Program-made: the position numbers and the translations under genes
Notes under the pieces: model-generated
What the model saw: the letters and a program-made list of their open reading frames with translations, nothing else
What the model was told of the DNA's origin: nothing
Database searches by the model: none
NCBI GenBank assembly: GCA_016201065.1
Contig: JACQDL010000057.1
Coordinates: 100,572-164,571 of the forward strand
DNA: 64,000 nucleotides
Direction: 5' to 3'
DNA from: Actinomycetota bacterium
GTDB taxonomy: Bacteria; Actinomycetota; Actinomycetes; Mycobacteriales; JACQDL01
Shown here: positions 52,327-60,798 of the stretch, piece by piece
Numbering within the stretch: the stretch's first letter is position 1
How the letters are laid out: each line of letters begins with the position of its first letter

Positions 52327-53667
52327 ATGTCTTCGGGCCCCCGCCAGGCGCCACGCAGCGGATGGTGGGCCGACCGGACCGACCGGACCGACCTGCTGGG
52401 CTGGCTGGGGCTGGCAGGCGCCGGGCTCGCCGCGAGCTGGCTGGCCAGCCAGACGCAGCTGCGGGTCGGCACCGCGAGCCCGCCGTTCAGCGGCAGCTAC
52501 CTCCTGCGGGTGGGTCCGCCGAGCCTGCTCGCCCCGGCTGTGGCCGCGGTCGTGCTGGTCGCCGCGGCACGCTCGGTCACCGACCGCTGGCCGTGGCGGA
52601 TGGTGCTGCTCGGCTCGTACCTCGCGGCCACGGCGTGGGCCCTCGCGCTGGCGCTCGCGGACGGCCGGGCGGGCCTCGCCGCCCCGGTCAACGCCCCGGA
52701 GGAGTACCTCGCCGACCTTGACCGGGTCAACGGCGGGCCGCTCCGCTACCTGCAGGACTTCGTGGCCGACGGTGCCTCGCTGACCGTGGCGACCCGGTCG
52801 CACCCACCGCTTCCGCTGCTGCTGCTGTGGCTGCTGGAGCGGGTCGGCGTGCGTTCGCCGCTGGCCCTCGGTGTGGTCCTCACCATGGTGGCCTCGCTGA
52901 CGGTGCCGGCCGTGCTCGTTGCGGTGCGCTCGCTGTGCGGCGGGGCGGCGGCTCGCCAGCTGGCGCCGGTGCTGGCGCTGGCGCCGTACGCGGTGTGGGT
53001 CGCGGTGAGCATGGATGGCGTGACCGCCGCGCTGGCGGCTGGCTCGGTCACGGCAGCGGTGATCGGCAGCGAGCACGGCCGGCGCTGGTGGGTGAGCCTG
53101 ACCGGAGCGTCGGTCGCCGGCCTGCTGCTCGGGGTGGCCGCCCTGTTCTCCTACTCGGTCGCCTGGCTCGCGGTGAGCGTGATGTGCGTGTACTTCGTGC
53201 GGCGCCGACCGTTGCTCAACGTGGTCACCGCGGCCTTCGCGCTGCTCCCGCTGGCCCTTGCCGAGCTGGCCGGGTTCAGCTGGCCAGCCGGCCTCGCGGC
53301 CGCCCAGCGCGATGTGGTCACCCGGATCGCACCGCACCGCTCGGCCCTGCTGTGGGGTCTGCTCGGGCTCGCCGTACTCGTGCTGGCCTGCGGCCCGGCC
53401 CTGGTCCGCAGCGCACGGCGGGTCCGGGCCACGCCAGGCTGGCCGTTCCTGGTTGGCGCGGCCGCGGGTGTGGCGTTCGCCGTGCTGGCCGGGCTGGCCC
53501 GGTCCGACGTCGAGCGGAGCTGGCTGCCGTTCTTTCCGTGGCTGCTGGTGGCCTCGGTGGCGCCGGTGCGGCCCGCGGGTGAGCCGCCACCGGCGCCGAT
53601 CTGGCTCATCGCAGCAGGTGCGCTGACCGGTGTGGTGATCCAGGCGGTGCTGGTCAGCCCCTGGTGA
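52327..53667 (+). CDS. Polytopic membrane protein, glycosyltransferase-like
   Basis: 447-codon hydrophobic protein with ATRSHPPLPLLLLWLLERVGV motif region. Confidence 0.6.
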   Translation: MSSGPRQAPRSGWWADRTDRTDLLGWLGLAGAGLAASWLASQTQLRVGTASPPFSGSYLLRVGPPSLLAPAVAAVVLVAAARSVTDRWPWRMVLLGSYLAATAWALALALADGRAGLAAPVNAPEEYLADLDRVNGGPLRYLQDFVADGASLTVATRSHPPLPLLLLWLLERVGVRSPLALGVVLTMVASLTVPAVLVAVRSLCGGAAARQLAPVLALAPYAVWVAVSMDGVTAALAAGSVTAAVIGSEHGRRWWVSLTGASVAGLLLGVAALFSYSVAWLAVSVMCVYFVRRRPLLNVVTAAFALLPLALAELAGFSWPAGLAAAQRDVVTRIAPHRSALLWGLLGLAVLVLACGPALVRSARRVRATPGWPFLVGAAAGVAFAVLAGLARSDVERSWLPFFPWLLVASVAPVRPAGEPPPAPIWLIAAGALTGVVIQAVLVSPW

Positions 53668-54634
53668 CCCGGTCGGGGGCGCTTCCGGCAAGCCGCCGCC
53701 GCCACCACGCCACCGTCTCGGCCAGGGCCTGATCGAACGGCGTTGCGTGCTCACCGAACGTGGCCGTGTACGCGGTGGAGTCGAGCACGAACGGTCGATC
53801 GTGCTGGTACCGGACCTCCTCCAGCTCGCGCAGCAGGGGTGAGAACACGCCGAGGGTCCTGATCACGACCCAGGGCAGGCTTCGCACGGTCGGCTGGTCG
53901 ACGCCGGCGGCACGGGCCAGCCGGGCGACCAGGTCCCGAGCCGACAGGGGTGGCTCGGTGGGGACGTGCCAGGCCCGTCCCCAGGCCCGCTCGTCGGTGC
54001 CGAGCCGCACCAATGCCCGCGCCACGTCCGGGATGTACGTCCAGCTGTGTGGCGCGTCGGCCCTGCCGAGCAGCTGGACCGGACGGCCGGCCAGCATCCG
54101 TGGCATCACCCGGTCGCCGAACTGGCCACCCGACAGCACCTCGGGGCCGAAGAAGTCCGAGGCGCGGGCCTCGGTGACCCGGACCCGGCCGGCCTCGTGC
54201 CGGGTCAGTGCCTCACGCCACATGCCGGCCCGGACCTTGCCCTTGGTGCCGGGGGCGGCCAGCGGGAGCGACTCGGTGAGCGGCCCGTCGACCGGGCCGT
54301 AGCCGTAGAGGTTGCTCATGGTCACCAGCACCGCGCCGGTCCGCTCTGCCGCTCCGAGCAGCGCGGTGGCGATGGGCGGCCAGTCGGTGGCCCAGCGGTG
54401 GTAGAGCGGGTTCGCGCAGTTGTAGAGGACCGCCGCGCCATCCGCGGCGGCGGTCAGCGCCCGCTCGTCGGCGGCGTCGACCGCCAGCTGCTCGATCGAC
54501 GGGTGCGCGATCGGCGGTTGGGCCGTGGATCCGCCGGACCGGCTGAGGATGCGAACAGTGTGGCCACGGTCGGCGAGCTGGGTCGCGGTGGTCGACCCGA
54601 CCGGGCCCTTGCCAACGATGACGTGGAGTGCCAT
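53654..54634 (-). CDS. NAD-dependent epimerase/dehydratase family
   Basis: MALHVIVGKGPVGSTTATQLADRGHTVRILSRSGG...VLYNCANPLYHRWATDWPPIATALLGAAERTGAVLVTMSNLYGYGP. Confidence 0.88.
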   Translation of the reverse strand: MALHVIVGKGPVGSTTATQLADRGHTVRILSRSGGSTAQPPIAHPSIEQLAVDAADERALTAAADGAAVLYNCANPLYHRWATDWPPIATALLGAAERTGAVLVTMSNLYGYGPVDGPLTESLPLAAPGTKGKVRAGMWREALTRHEAGRVRVTEARASDFFGPEVLSGGQFGDRVMPRMLAGRPVQLLGRADAPHSWTYIPDVARALVRLGTDERAWGRAWHVPTEPPLSARDLVARLARAAGVDQPTVRSLPWVVIRTLGVFSPLLRELEEVRYQHDRPFVLDSTAYTATFGEHATPFDQALAETVAWWRRRLAGSAPDRVTRG

Positions 54635-54664
54635 GCGTGCCTCACAGTAGAGAGCGGCGATCTA

Positions 54665-54735
54665 TGTCAAGAGCACTGTTCTCTGCCAACACCAAACTGT
54701 CAAGAGCGGTGCTCTCGATTGCGAACAGCGCTCTC
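54665..54735. promoter_or_regulatory. Three candidate TetR operators: GAGCACTGTTCTC, GAGCGGTGCTCTC, GAACAGCGCTCTC
   Basis: 54671-54683, 54704-54716 and 54723-54735; the first two lie in near-identical tgtcaagagcNNtgYtctc direct repeats. Confidence 0.6.
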
Positions 54736-54754
54736 CATAGTGGAGACTCCTCCC

Positions 54755-55519
54755 ATGGAGGTGCTCCGTGCCCGCGACCTGGCCCGTGCCGAGCTCACCC
54801 GGCAGATCACCGACACCGCCCGCCGGCAGCTCGCCACGGCCGGCGCGCAGGGGTTGTCGCTGCGGGCGGTGGCCCGCGAGATGGGGCTGGCCTCCTCGGC
54901 GCTGTACCGGTACTTCAGCAGCCGCGACCACCTGCTCACCGCCCTGATCATCGATGCCTACAACGCGATCGGCGAGACCGCCGAGCGTGTCGACACCGCC
55001 GAACGCGGCGCGGGAGCGGGAGTCGGTAGCCGGTGGCTCGCGGTCTGCCGGGCCGTCCGCGGCTGGGCACTGGACCACCAGCACGAGTTCGCCCTCGTCT
55101 ACGGGTCGCCCGTCGTCGGCTACCGGGCCCCGAGCGACACCGTCGGCCCGGCCACCCGGACCGCCCGTGTGCTCGCCGACATCCTTGCCACCGCCATCGC
55201 CGAGGGCGTCCTCCGGCCACCGGACCGGCCGATCCCCGAACCCCGGCTGGTCACCCGGGAGGTCCGCGCCCTCGCCGGTGAGGCACCCGAGGCGCCGTAC
55301 GAGGACGTCCCCGAGCGGGCCATGGTGCTGTTGACCAACCTGGTCGGCGCGATCAACTTCGAGCTTTTCGGGCACCTGCACAACACGGTCACCGACTACG
55401 ACCGCTACTTCGACGCCGTGATCATGATGACCGCCGCGATCGCCGGGCTCGACGTACCGCTGGAACCGGCGATGACTCAGGAGAGCGCGACCAGGTCCGC
55501 CAGGTCGGGGCTCCAGTAG
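54755..55519 (+). CDS. TetR family transcriptional regulator
   Basis: RAELTRQITDTARRQLATAGAQGLSLRAVAREMGLASSALYRYFSSRDHLLTALIIDAYNAIG. Confidence 0.92.
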   Translation: MEVLRARDLARAELTRQITDTARRQLATAGAQGLSLRAVAREMGLASSALYRYFSSRDHLLTALIIDAYNAIGETAERVDTAERGAGAGVGSRWLAVCRAVRGWALDHQHEFALVYGSPVVGYRAPSDTVGPATRTARVLADILATAIAEGVLRPPDRPIPEPRLVTREVRALAGEAPEAPYEDVPERAMVLLTNLVGAINFELFGHLHNTVTDYDRYFDAVIMMTAAIAGLDVPLEPAMTQESATRSARSGLQ

Positions 55520-57078
55520 TCCTCCACGCCGTCCGGCAGCAGCAGCACCTTCTCCGGGGCCAGCGCGGTGACGGCCCCCTCGTCGTGCGTGACCAGGACG
55601 ATCGCGCCCCGGTAGCTGCGCAGCGCACCCAGCACCTGCTCCCGTGACGCCGGGTCGAGGTTGTTGGTCGGCTCATCCAGCAGCAGGACGTTGGCCGAGG
55701 AGCACACCAGGATCGCCATCGCCAGCCGGGTCTTCTCGCCGCCCGAGAGGGTCCCCGCCGGCTGGTCGGCCGTCTCCCCGGAGAACAGGAACGAGCCGAG
55801 GATCTTGCGCAGCTCGGAGTCCGTCCGGTCCGGAGCCGCGGCCCGCATGTTCTCCAGCACCGTCCGGTCGTGGTCCAGCGTCTCGTGCTCCTGCGCGTAG
55901 TACCCGATCCGCAGCCCGTGGCCTGCCCGGACCTCACCTGTGTCGGCGTCCTGGACGCCCGCCAGGATCCGCAGCAACGTGGTCTTGCCGGCACCGTTCA
56001 GACCGAGGATGACCACCCGGGCGCCCCGGTCGATGGCAAGCTCGACATCGGTGAAGACCTCCAGCGACCCGTAGGACTTCGACAGCCCGTCCGCGGTCAG
56101 CGGCACCTTGCCGCACGGCGCCGGGTCGGGGAAGCGGAGCTTGGCCACCCGGTCGGCGACCCGGACCTCCGCCATGCCAGCCGACAGGGCGGCGGCGCGG
56201 CGGTCCATCTGGTGCGCGGCCCGGGCCTTGGTGGCCTTGGCCCGCATCTTGTCCGCCTGCGACCTGAGTGCGTCGATCTTGCGTTCGGCGTTCGCCCGCT
56301 CCCGCTTGCGACGCCGCTCGTCGGCCTCCCGGGCGGCGAGGTACGCGGTCCACCCCATGTTGTAGACGTCCATCTCCGCGCGGTTGGCGTCCAGGTGCCA
56401 CACCTTGTTGCAGACGTGCCCGATCAGGTCGACGTCGTGGCTGATCACGATCAGCCCGCCGTTGTGGGTCCGGAGGAAGTCGCGCAGCCAGCCGATGGAG
56501 TCGGCGTCGAGGTGGTTGGTGGGCTCGTCCAGCAGCAGCGTTCCGGCATCGGAGAAGAGGATCCGGGCCAGCTCCACCCGGCGCCGCTGACCACCGGAAA
56601 GGGTGCCCAGAGTCTGCGCGAGCACCCGGTCCGGCAACCCCAGGTTGGCACAGATCCGGGCCGCATCGCTCTCGGCGGCGTACCCGCCCAGCGCCGCGAA
56701 CCGGTCCTCGCACCGGCCGTAGGCTCGCACCAGTCGGTTGCGCTCACCGTCGTCGGCGACCTCGGCGAGATCGACCTGGAGCTTCGCCATCTCGTGCAGC
56801 AGGGTGTCCAGGCCGCGGGCGGACAACACCCGGTCGTGTGCGGTGGTGTCCAGGTCGCCGGTGCGCGGGTCCTGGGGCAGGTAGCCGATCGTCCCGCTGC
56901 GCTGCACCGCACCGGCATGCGGGACGCCCTCACCGCCGAGCACCTTCAGGGTCGTCGTCTTGCCCGCACCGTTTCGGCCGACCAGACCGATCCGGTCACC
57001 GGCCTGAACGCGCAGCGTGAGGCCGGAAAGGAGGATGCGTGAGCCAGCCCGGAGCTCGAGGTCGGCGGTGGTGATCAC
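55477..57078 (-). CDS. ABC-F family ATP-binding protein
   Basis: Two NBDs: GDRIGLVGRNGAGKTTTLKVLGGE... and GARVVILGLNGAGKTTLLRILAG; LSGGQRRRVELARILF, LSGGEKTRLAMAIL. Confidence 0.93.
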   Translation of the reverse strand: MITTADLELRAGSRILLSGLTLRVQAGDRIGLVGRNGAGKTTTLKVLGGEGVPHAGAVQRSGTIGYLPQDPRTGDLDTTAHDRVLSARGLDTLLHEMAKLQVDLAEVADDGERNRLVRAYGRCEDRFAALGGYAAESDAARICANLGLPDRVLAQTLGTLSGGQRRRVELARILFSDAGTLLLDEPTNHLDADSIGWLRDFLRTHNGGLIVISHDVDLIGHVCNKVWHLDANRAEMDVYNMGWTAYLAAREADERRRKRERANAERKIDALRSQADKMRAKATKARAAHQMDRRAAALSAGMAEVRVADRVAKLRFPDPAPCGKVPLTADGLSKSYGSLEVFTDVELAIDRGARVVILGLNGAGKTTLLRILAGVQDADTGEVRAGHGLRIGYYAQEHETLDHDRTVLENMRAAAPDRTDSELRKILGSFLFSGETADQPAGTLSGGEKTRLAMAILVCSSANVLLLDEPTNNLDPASREQVLGALRSYRGAIVLVTHDEGAVTALAPEKVLLLPDGVEDYWSPDLADLVALS

Positions 57079-57307
57079 GGAAGTGCACTCGTTTCGGCGG
57101 GTGGGCAACGGCGGCCACGGCGGTGTGCGGCCCGGTCAACGCGTCGGCGCGATCACCGCGTCAGTGTACGGGACGGGCCGGCCGAGGCTCCCCGGCATGG
57201 GCCCCCCTGGGGATGACCCCGCACGAGGAGCTGCCGCGCGGGTCAACCGCTGCGCAGATGACCGCCGCACAGGTCAACCGTTACGCAGATCGGCCGTTGC
57301 CTTCTCT

Positions 57308-57331
57308 CCGCATACCCGTCACCGTATGCGG
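57308..57331. promoter_or_regulatory. Perfect inverted repeat CCGCATAC-N8-GTATGCGG over the deaminase start
   Basis: 8-bp perfect arms, 8-nt spacer; overlaps the ATG at 57326, next ATG at 57332. Confidence 0.65.
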
Positions 57332-57793
57332 ATGGACCCTGACGATCGTCCTGAGGTGCGCGAGCTGCTCGCGGTCGCCGTGGCGGAGGCACGAGCCGGT
57401 CTCGCCGAGGGCGGCATCCCGATCGGCGCCGCGCTGTTCGGCCCCGGTGGCGAGCTGCTCGGCCGTGGTCACAACCGGCGGGTGCAGGACGGCGACCCGT
57501 CGATGCACGCCGAGACCGCGGCGTTCCGGGCCGCCGGACGGCAGCGCGGCTACCGCCGCACCACCATGGTCACCACGCTGTCGCCGTGCTGGTACTGCAG
57601 CGGCCTGGTCCGCCAGTTCGGGATCGGCCGGGTCGTCATCGGCGAGGCACAGACGTTTGCCGGCGGCCACGACTGGCTCGCCGAGCACGGGGTCGAGGTC
57701 ATCCTGCTCGACGATCCGGAGTGCGTGGGACTGATGCGGGCGTTCCTCGCCGACCGCCCCGAGCTGTGGGCCGAGGACATCGGCGAGGAGTAG
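57326..57793 (+). CDS. Cytosine/nucleoside deaminase (Fcy1-like)
   Basis: GGIPIGAALFGPGGELLGRGHNRRVQDGDPSMHAETAAFRAAG...TLSPCWYCSGLVRQFGIGRVVIGEAQTF; HAE and PCxxC zinc motifs. Confidence 0.9.
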   Translation: MRMDPDDRPEVRELLAVAVAEARAGLAEGGIPIGAALFGPGGELLGRGHNRRVQDGDPSMHAETAAFRAAGRQRGYRRTTMVTTLSPCWYCSGLVRQFGIGRVVIGEAQTFAGGHDWLAEHGVEVILLDDPECVGLMRAFLADRPELWAEDIGEE

Positions 57794-57853
57794 GCGTGCG
57801 CTCAGTTGTCGGGACGCGCTCGGTGGTCGGGACGATCGAAGGGCAGGCCAGCC

Positions 57854-59290
57854 ATGTCAGTCACGAGTCAGGGCACCCCCGGGCCGGGTGCCGCGCTGGA
57901 GATACGACCGGGTGAGTACGGCGAGCGGGTGGCTGCCGTCGAGCCGGGTGGCGTGGAGTTCATCCCGACCGCCGAGCGGCACGGCCGACCCCGCCAGCTG
58001 CTGTGGACCTGGGCGTCGCCGAACCTGGAGTTCGCCACCATCTTCGTGGGCGTGATCTCCGTGGAGTTCTTCGGCCTGAGTTTCTGGCAGGCGCTGCTCG
58101 CGCTGTTCGTCGGCACCGTGCTCGGGTCGGTGACCCACGGCGTGCTCTCCGCCCGCGGCCCCGGGCACGGTGTCCCGCAGATGGTGCTCGGCCGGGTCGC
58201 CTTCGGTCACTGGGGCAACCTGCTGCCCGCCGGGCTGATGTCACTGATGGCCGGGATCGGCTGGTTCGCGGTGAACAGCGTGAGCGGGGCGTTCGCGCTG
58301 GCCGCCCTCACCCACCTACCCGACCTGGCCAGCCTGGCGCTCGTCGTCGCGGCACAGATCGCGGTGGCGTTCTTCGGGCACAACCTGGTCCACGTCTTCG
58401 AGCGGCTGATGTTTCCGTTCCTGGCCGTGGTCTTCGCCGTCGGCGCGGTGGTCATCTTCAGCAAGTCGCACCCGGGTGCCCCGGGCACCGGCGGTGGCAC
58501 CGGCGGCATGCTGATCACCGCGGCGGCGGCGTTCGGCTACGCCGCGGGGTGGAACCCCTACGCCGCCGACTACACCCGCTACCTGCCGGCCGACGCCCGC
58601 CGCCGCCTCGTCGGCGGCTACGCCGGCCTGGGCATGTTCCTCTCCTGTTTCCTGCTGGAGGCCGTCGGTGCCGCCTCGGTGACCATCGGCGCCCCCGAAG
58701 GCAATCCGACGGCGGCGTTCACCGGCAACCTGCCGAGCATCCTCGCCCAGCTCACCCTGCTCGCGATCGCGGTGGGCGCGGTGTCGGCCAACGTTCTCAA
58801 CATCTACTCCGGCGCGATGGCGTTCCTCACGATGGGGCTGCGGGTCTCCCTGGCCTTCCGCCGCGCCCTGGTGGGGTTGATCTTCGGTGTGCTCGGGTTC
58901 CTCGTGGCGTGGTCCGGGCTGAGCGACGCGGGCACGAAGTACGAGAACTTCCTGCTGGTCGTCGCCTACTGGGTCGGTCCGTGGCTCGGCGTCGTCTTCG
59001 CCGACCAGTGGCTGCGCCGCGGCCAGCGCATCGACGGCATGTTCTTCGACCGCGCATACCGGAACTTGGCCGGTCCGGCGTCGATGCTGGTGGGGATGGC
59101 GATCTCGATCCCGCTCTTCTCCAACCAACAGCTGTACGTCGGGGTGGTGGCCAGGCACGTGCCCGCAGTCGGTGACATCACCTTCCTGGTCGGGTTCGTG
59201 CTGTCCCTGCTCAGCTACCTGCTGCTGACCCGCCGGGTGCGGCAACCCGCGGCGCAGCGACTGGAACCCTCGCCGGACCGCACGGTGTGA
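57854..59290 (+). CDS. NCS1 purine/cytosine permease
   Basis: 12-TM-like; FGLSFWQALLALFVGTVLGSVTHGVLSARGPGHGVPQMVLGRVAFGHWGNLLPA...GWNPYAADYTRYLP. Confidence 0.92.
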   Translation: MSVTSQGTPGPGAALEIRPGEYGERVAAVEPGGVEFIPTAERHGRPRQLLWTWASPNLEFATIFVGVISVEFFGLSFWQALLALFVGTVLGSVTHGVLSARGPGHGVPQMVLGRVAFGHWGNLLPAGLMSLMAGIGWFAVNSVSGAFALAALTHLPDLASLALVVAAQIAVAFFGHNLVHVFERLMFPFLAVVFAVGAVVIFSKSHPGAPGTGGGTGGMLITAAAAFGYAAGWNPYAADYTRYLPADARRRLVGGYAGLGMFLSCFLLEAVGAASVTIGAPEGNPTAAFTGNLPSILAQLTLLAIAVGAVSANVLNIYSGAMAFLTMGLRVSLAFRRALVGLIFGVLGFLVAWSGLSDAGTKYENFLLVVAYWVGPWLGVVFADQWLRRGQRIDGMFFDRAYRNLAGPASMLVGMAISIPLFSNQQLYVGVVARHVPAVGDITFLVGFVLSLLSYLLLTRRVRQPAAQRLEPSPDRTV

Positions 59291-59297
59291 CCCATCC

Positions 59298-59325
59298 GGC
59301 GGCGCGGCACCACCTCCGCGCCGCC
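59298..59325 (+). terminator. Hairpin terminator of the cytosine permease operon
   Basis: Perfect 10-bp stem GGCGGCGCGG-caccacct-CCGCGCCGCC 7 bp after the stop. Confidence 0.65.
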
Positions 59326-59336
59326 ACCAGCCACCA

Positions 59337-59352
59337 ATACCCCTAGGGGTAT
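59337..59352. promoter_or_regulatory. CsoR/RcnR/CstR-type operator palindrome ATACCCCTAGGGGTAT
   Basis: Perfect 16-bp palindrome followed by TAGGCT -10-like hexamer at 59357. Confidence 0.7.
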
Positions 59353-59464
59353 CTGTTAGGCTGAGCCCAGCCGCCCATGCGCGGACCGTGGCCGCAGGCC
59401 GTCGACGTCGTGGCGCGGTTCTGTCTTGTCGCCGCCCTACCCAGGATGACCCCGAGGAGATCAC

Positions 59465-59635
59465 ATGTGCCAGCCCGCCACCTGCCGGACCTGCGGCAAG
59501 GCCTCCTACACCGGCTGTGGTCAGCACGTCGAGCAGGTCCTGCGCGGTGTCGCCAGGAACCAGCGGTGCTCCTGCCCACCGAGCGCGCGGCGCGCCAGCG
59601 GTGGCTCACTGCTGTCCCGGCTTCTGGGCCGCTGA
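59465..59635 (+). CDS. Cys-rich small protein (56 aa), putative metal/thiol-binding; absent from the ORF track
   Basis: GAGGAGA RBS then MCQPATCRTCGKASYTGCGQHVEQVLRGVARNQRCSCPPSARRASGGSLLSRLLGR*; six Cys plus His21. Confidence 0.75.
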   Translation: MCQPATCRTCGKASYTGCGQHVEQVLRGVARNQRCSCPPSARRASGGSLLSRLLGR

Positions 59636-60778
59636 CCCCACACCCACGCCAGGCTCATCGACCGGGCCGTGCGCGGTGCCGGTGGTGAGGGTGGCCCGGA
59701 CCTCCCGGGCGATCTCCAGATCCTCCCGGGCGGCCACCACGACGGTCGCCGCGTGGGCGCCGGCCGCGCTGATGTCCGCGTCCGCACCCGACCGCACCGC
59801 CTCGTTGCGGTCGGGTGCGACCCGGACCCCGAGGAAGGCCAACCCCCCGGCCGCCTCGGCCCGGGTCCACGGGTCGTGCTCGCCCACCCCGCCGGTGAAC
59901 ACCAGCACGTCCAGCCCGTTCATGGCCGCGGCCATGGCCGCGATCTCGCGGCGCAGCCGGTGCTGGTAGACCTCCACCGCGAGCCGGGCCCCGCTGTCGC
60001 CGGCCGCAGCGGCACGCCGGACGTCGCGCAGGTCACCGCTGCCAGCCAGCCCGGTCAGCCCGGACTCGTGCTCCAACGCCTCCGACACCTCCGACACGGT
60101 GAGCCCACCGCGCTGCAGCAGCCACAGCAGCAGGCCCGGGTCGACGCTGCCGGAGCGGGTCGCCATCACCAGCCCCTCCAGTGGGGTGAATCCCATCGTG
60201 GTGTCCACCGACCGCCCACCGGCCACCGCCGCCAGCGACGCGCCGGCGCCGAGGTGGCAGCTCACGATGCGCAGCCCCGCCAGGTCCCTCCCGAGCAGCT
60301 CGGCCGCCCGCCGGGTGGCGTGGGCGTGGGAGAGGCCGTGGAAGCCGTACCGTCGCAGCGGCCACCGCTGCCGCCACCGCGCGGGCAGCGCGTACGTCGT
60401 CGCTGCGGCGGGCAGGTCGGCGTGGAACGCGGTGTCGAAGCAGGCCACCGCCGGCGCGTCGGGCAACGCCGCCCGCACCGCGTCGATGCCGGCGAGGGCC
60501 TGCGGCTGGTGCAGCGGTGCCAGGTCGGTGAGCGCGGCGATCCGCTCCCGGACGACGGGGTCCAGCACCGCCGGGCCACGGAAGTCGGCACCGCCGTGCA
60601 CCACGCGGTGCCCCACCGCGTCGATCCGGTCCGTCTGCCGCACGAACCGGGCGACCTCGTCGGCCGCGCCGTCACCGGACCACCGCGACACCGTGTGCGC
60701 GGCCAGCACCGTGCCGGCCGGGTCCAGCACGCTCAGCTTGAGGCTGGACGAGCCGGCGTTCACCACGAGCACCCGCAT
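59606..60778 (-). CDS. ackA: Acetate kinase
   Basis: MRVLVVNAGSSSLKLSVLD...AVGHRVVHGGADFRGPAVLD...CFDTAFHADLPAAATTYALPARW...CHLGAGASLAAVAGGRSVDTTMGFTPLEGLVMATRSGSVDP. Confidence 0.97.
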   Translation of the reverse strand: MRVLVVNAGSSSLKLSVLDPAGTVLAAHTVSRWSGDGAADEVARFVRQTDRIDAVGHRVVHGGADFRGPAVLDPVVRERIAALTDLAPLHQPQALAGIDAVRAALPDAPAVACFDTAFHADLPAAATTYALPARWRQRWPLRRYGFHGLSHAHATRRAAELLGRDLAGLRIVSCHLGAGASLAAVAGGRSVDTTMGFTPLEGLVMATRSGSVDPGLLLWLLQRGGLTVSEVSEALEHESGLTGLAGSGDLRDVRRAAAAGDSGARLAVEVYQHRLRREIAAMAAAMNGLDVLVFTGGVGEHDPWTRAEAAGGLAFLGVRVAPDRNEAVRSGADADISAAGAHAATVVVAAREDLEIAREVRATLTTGTAHGPVDEPGVGVGSAAQKPGQQ

Positions 60779-60798
60779 GTCGGCGGGGCCGATGGTGG

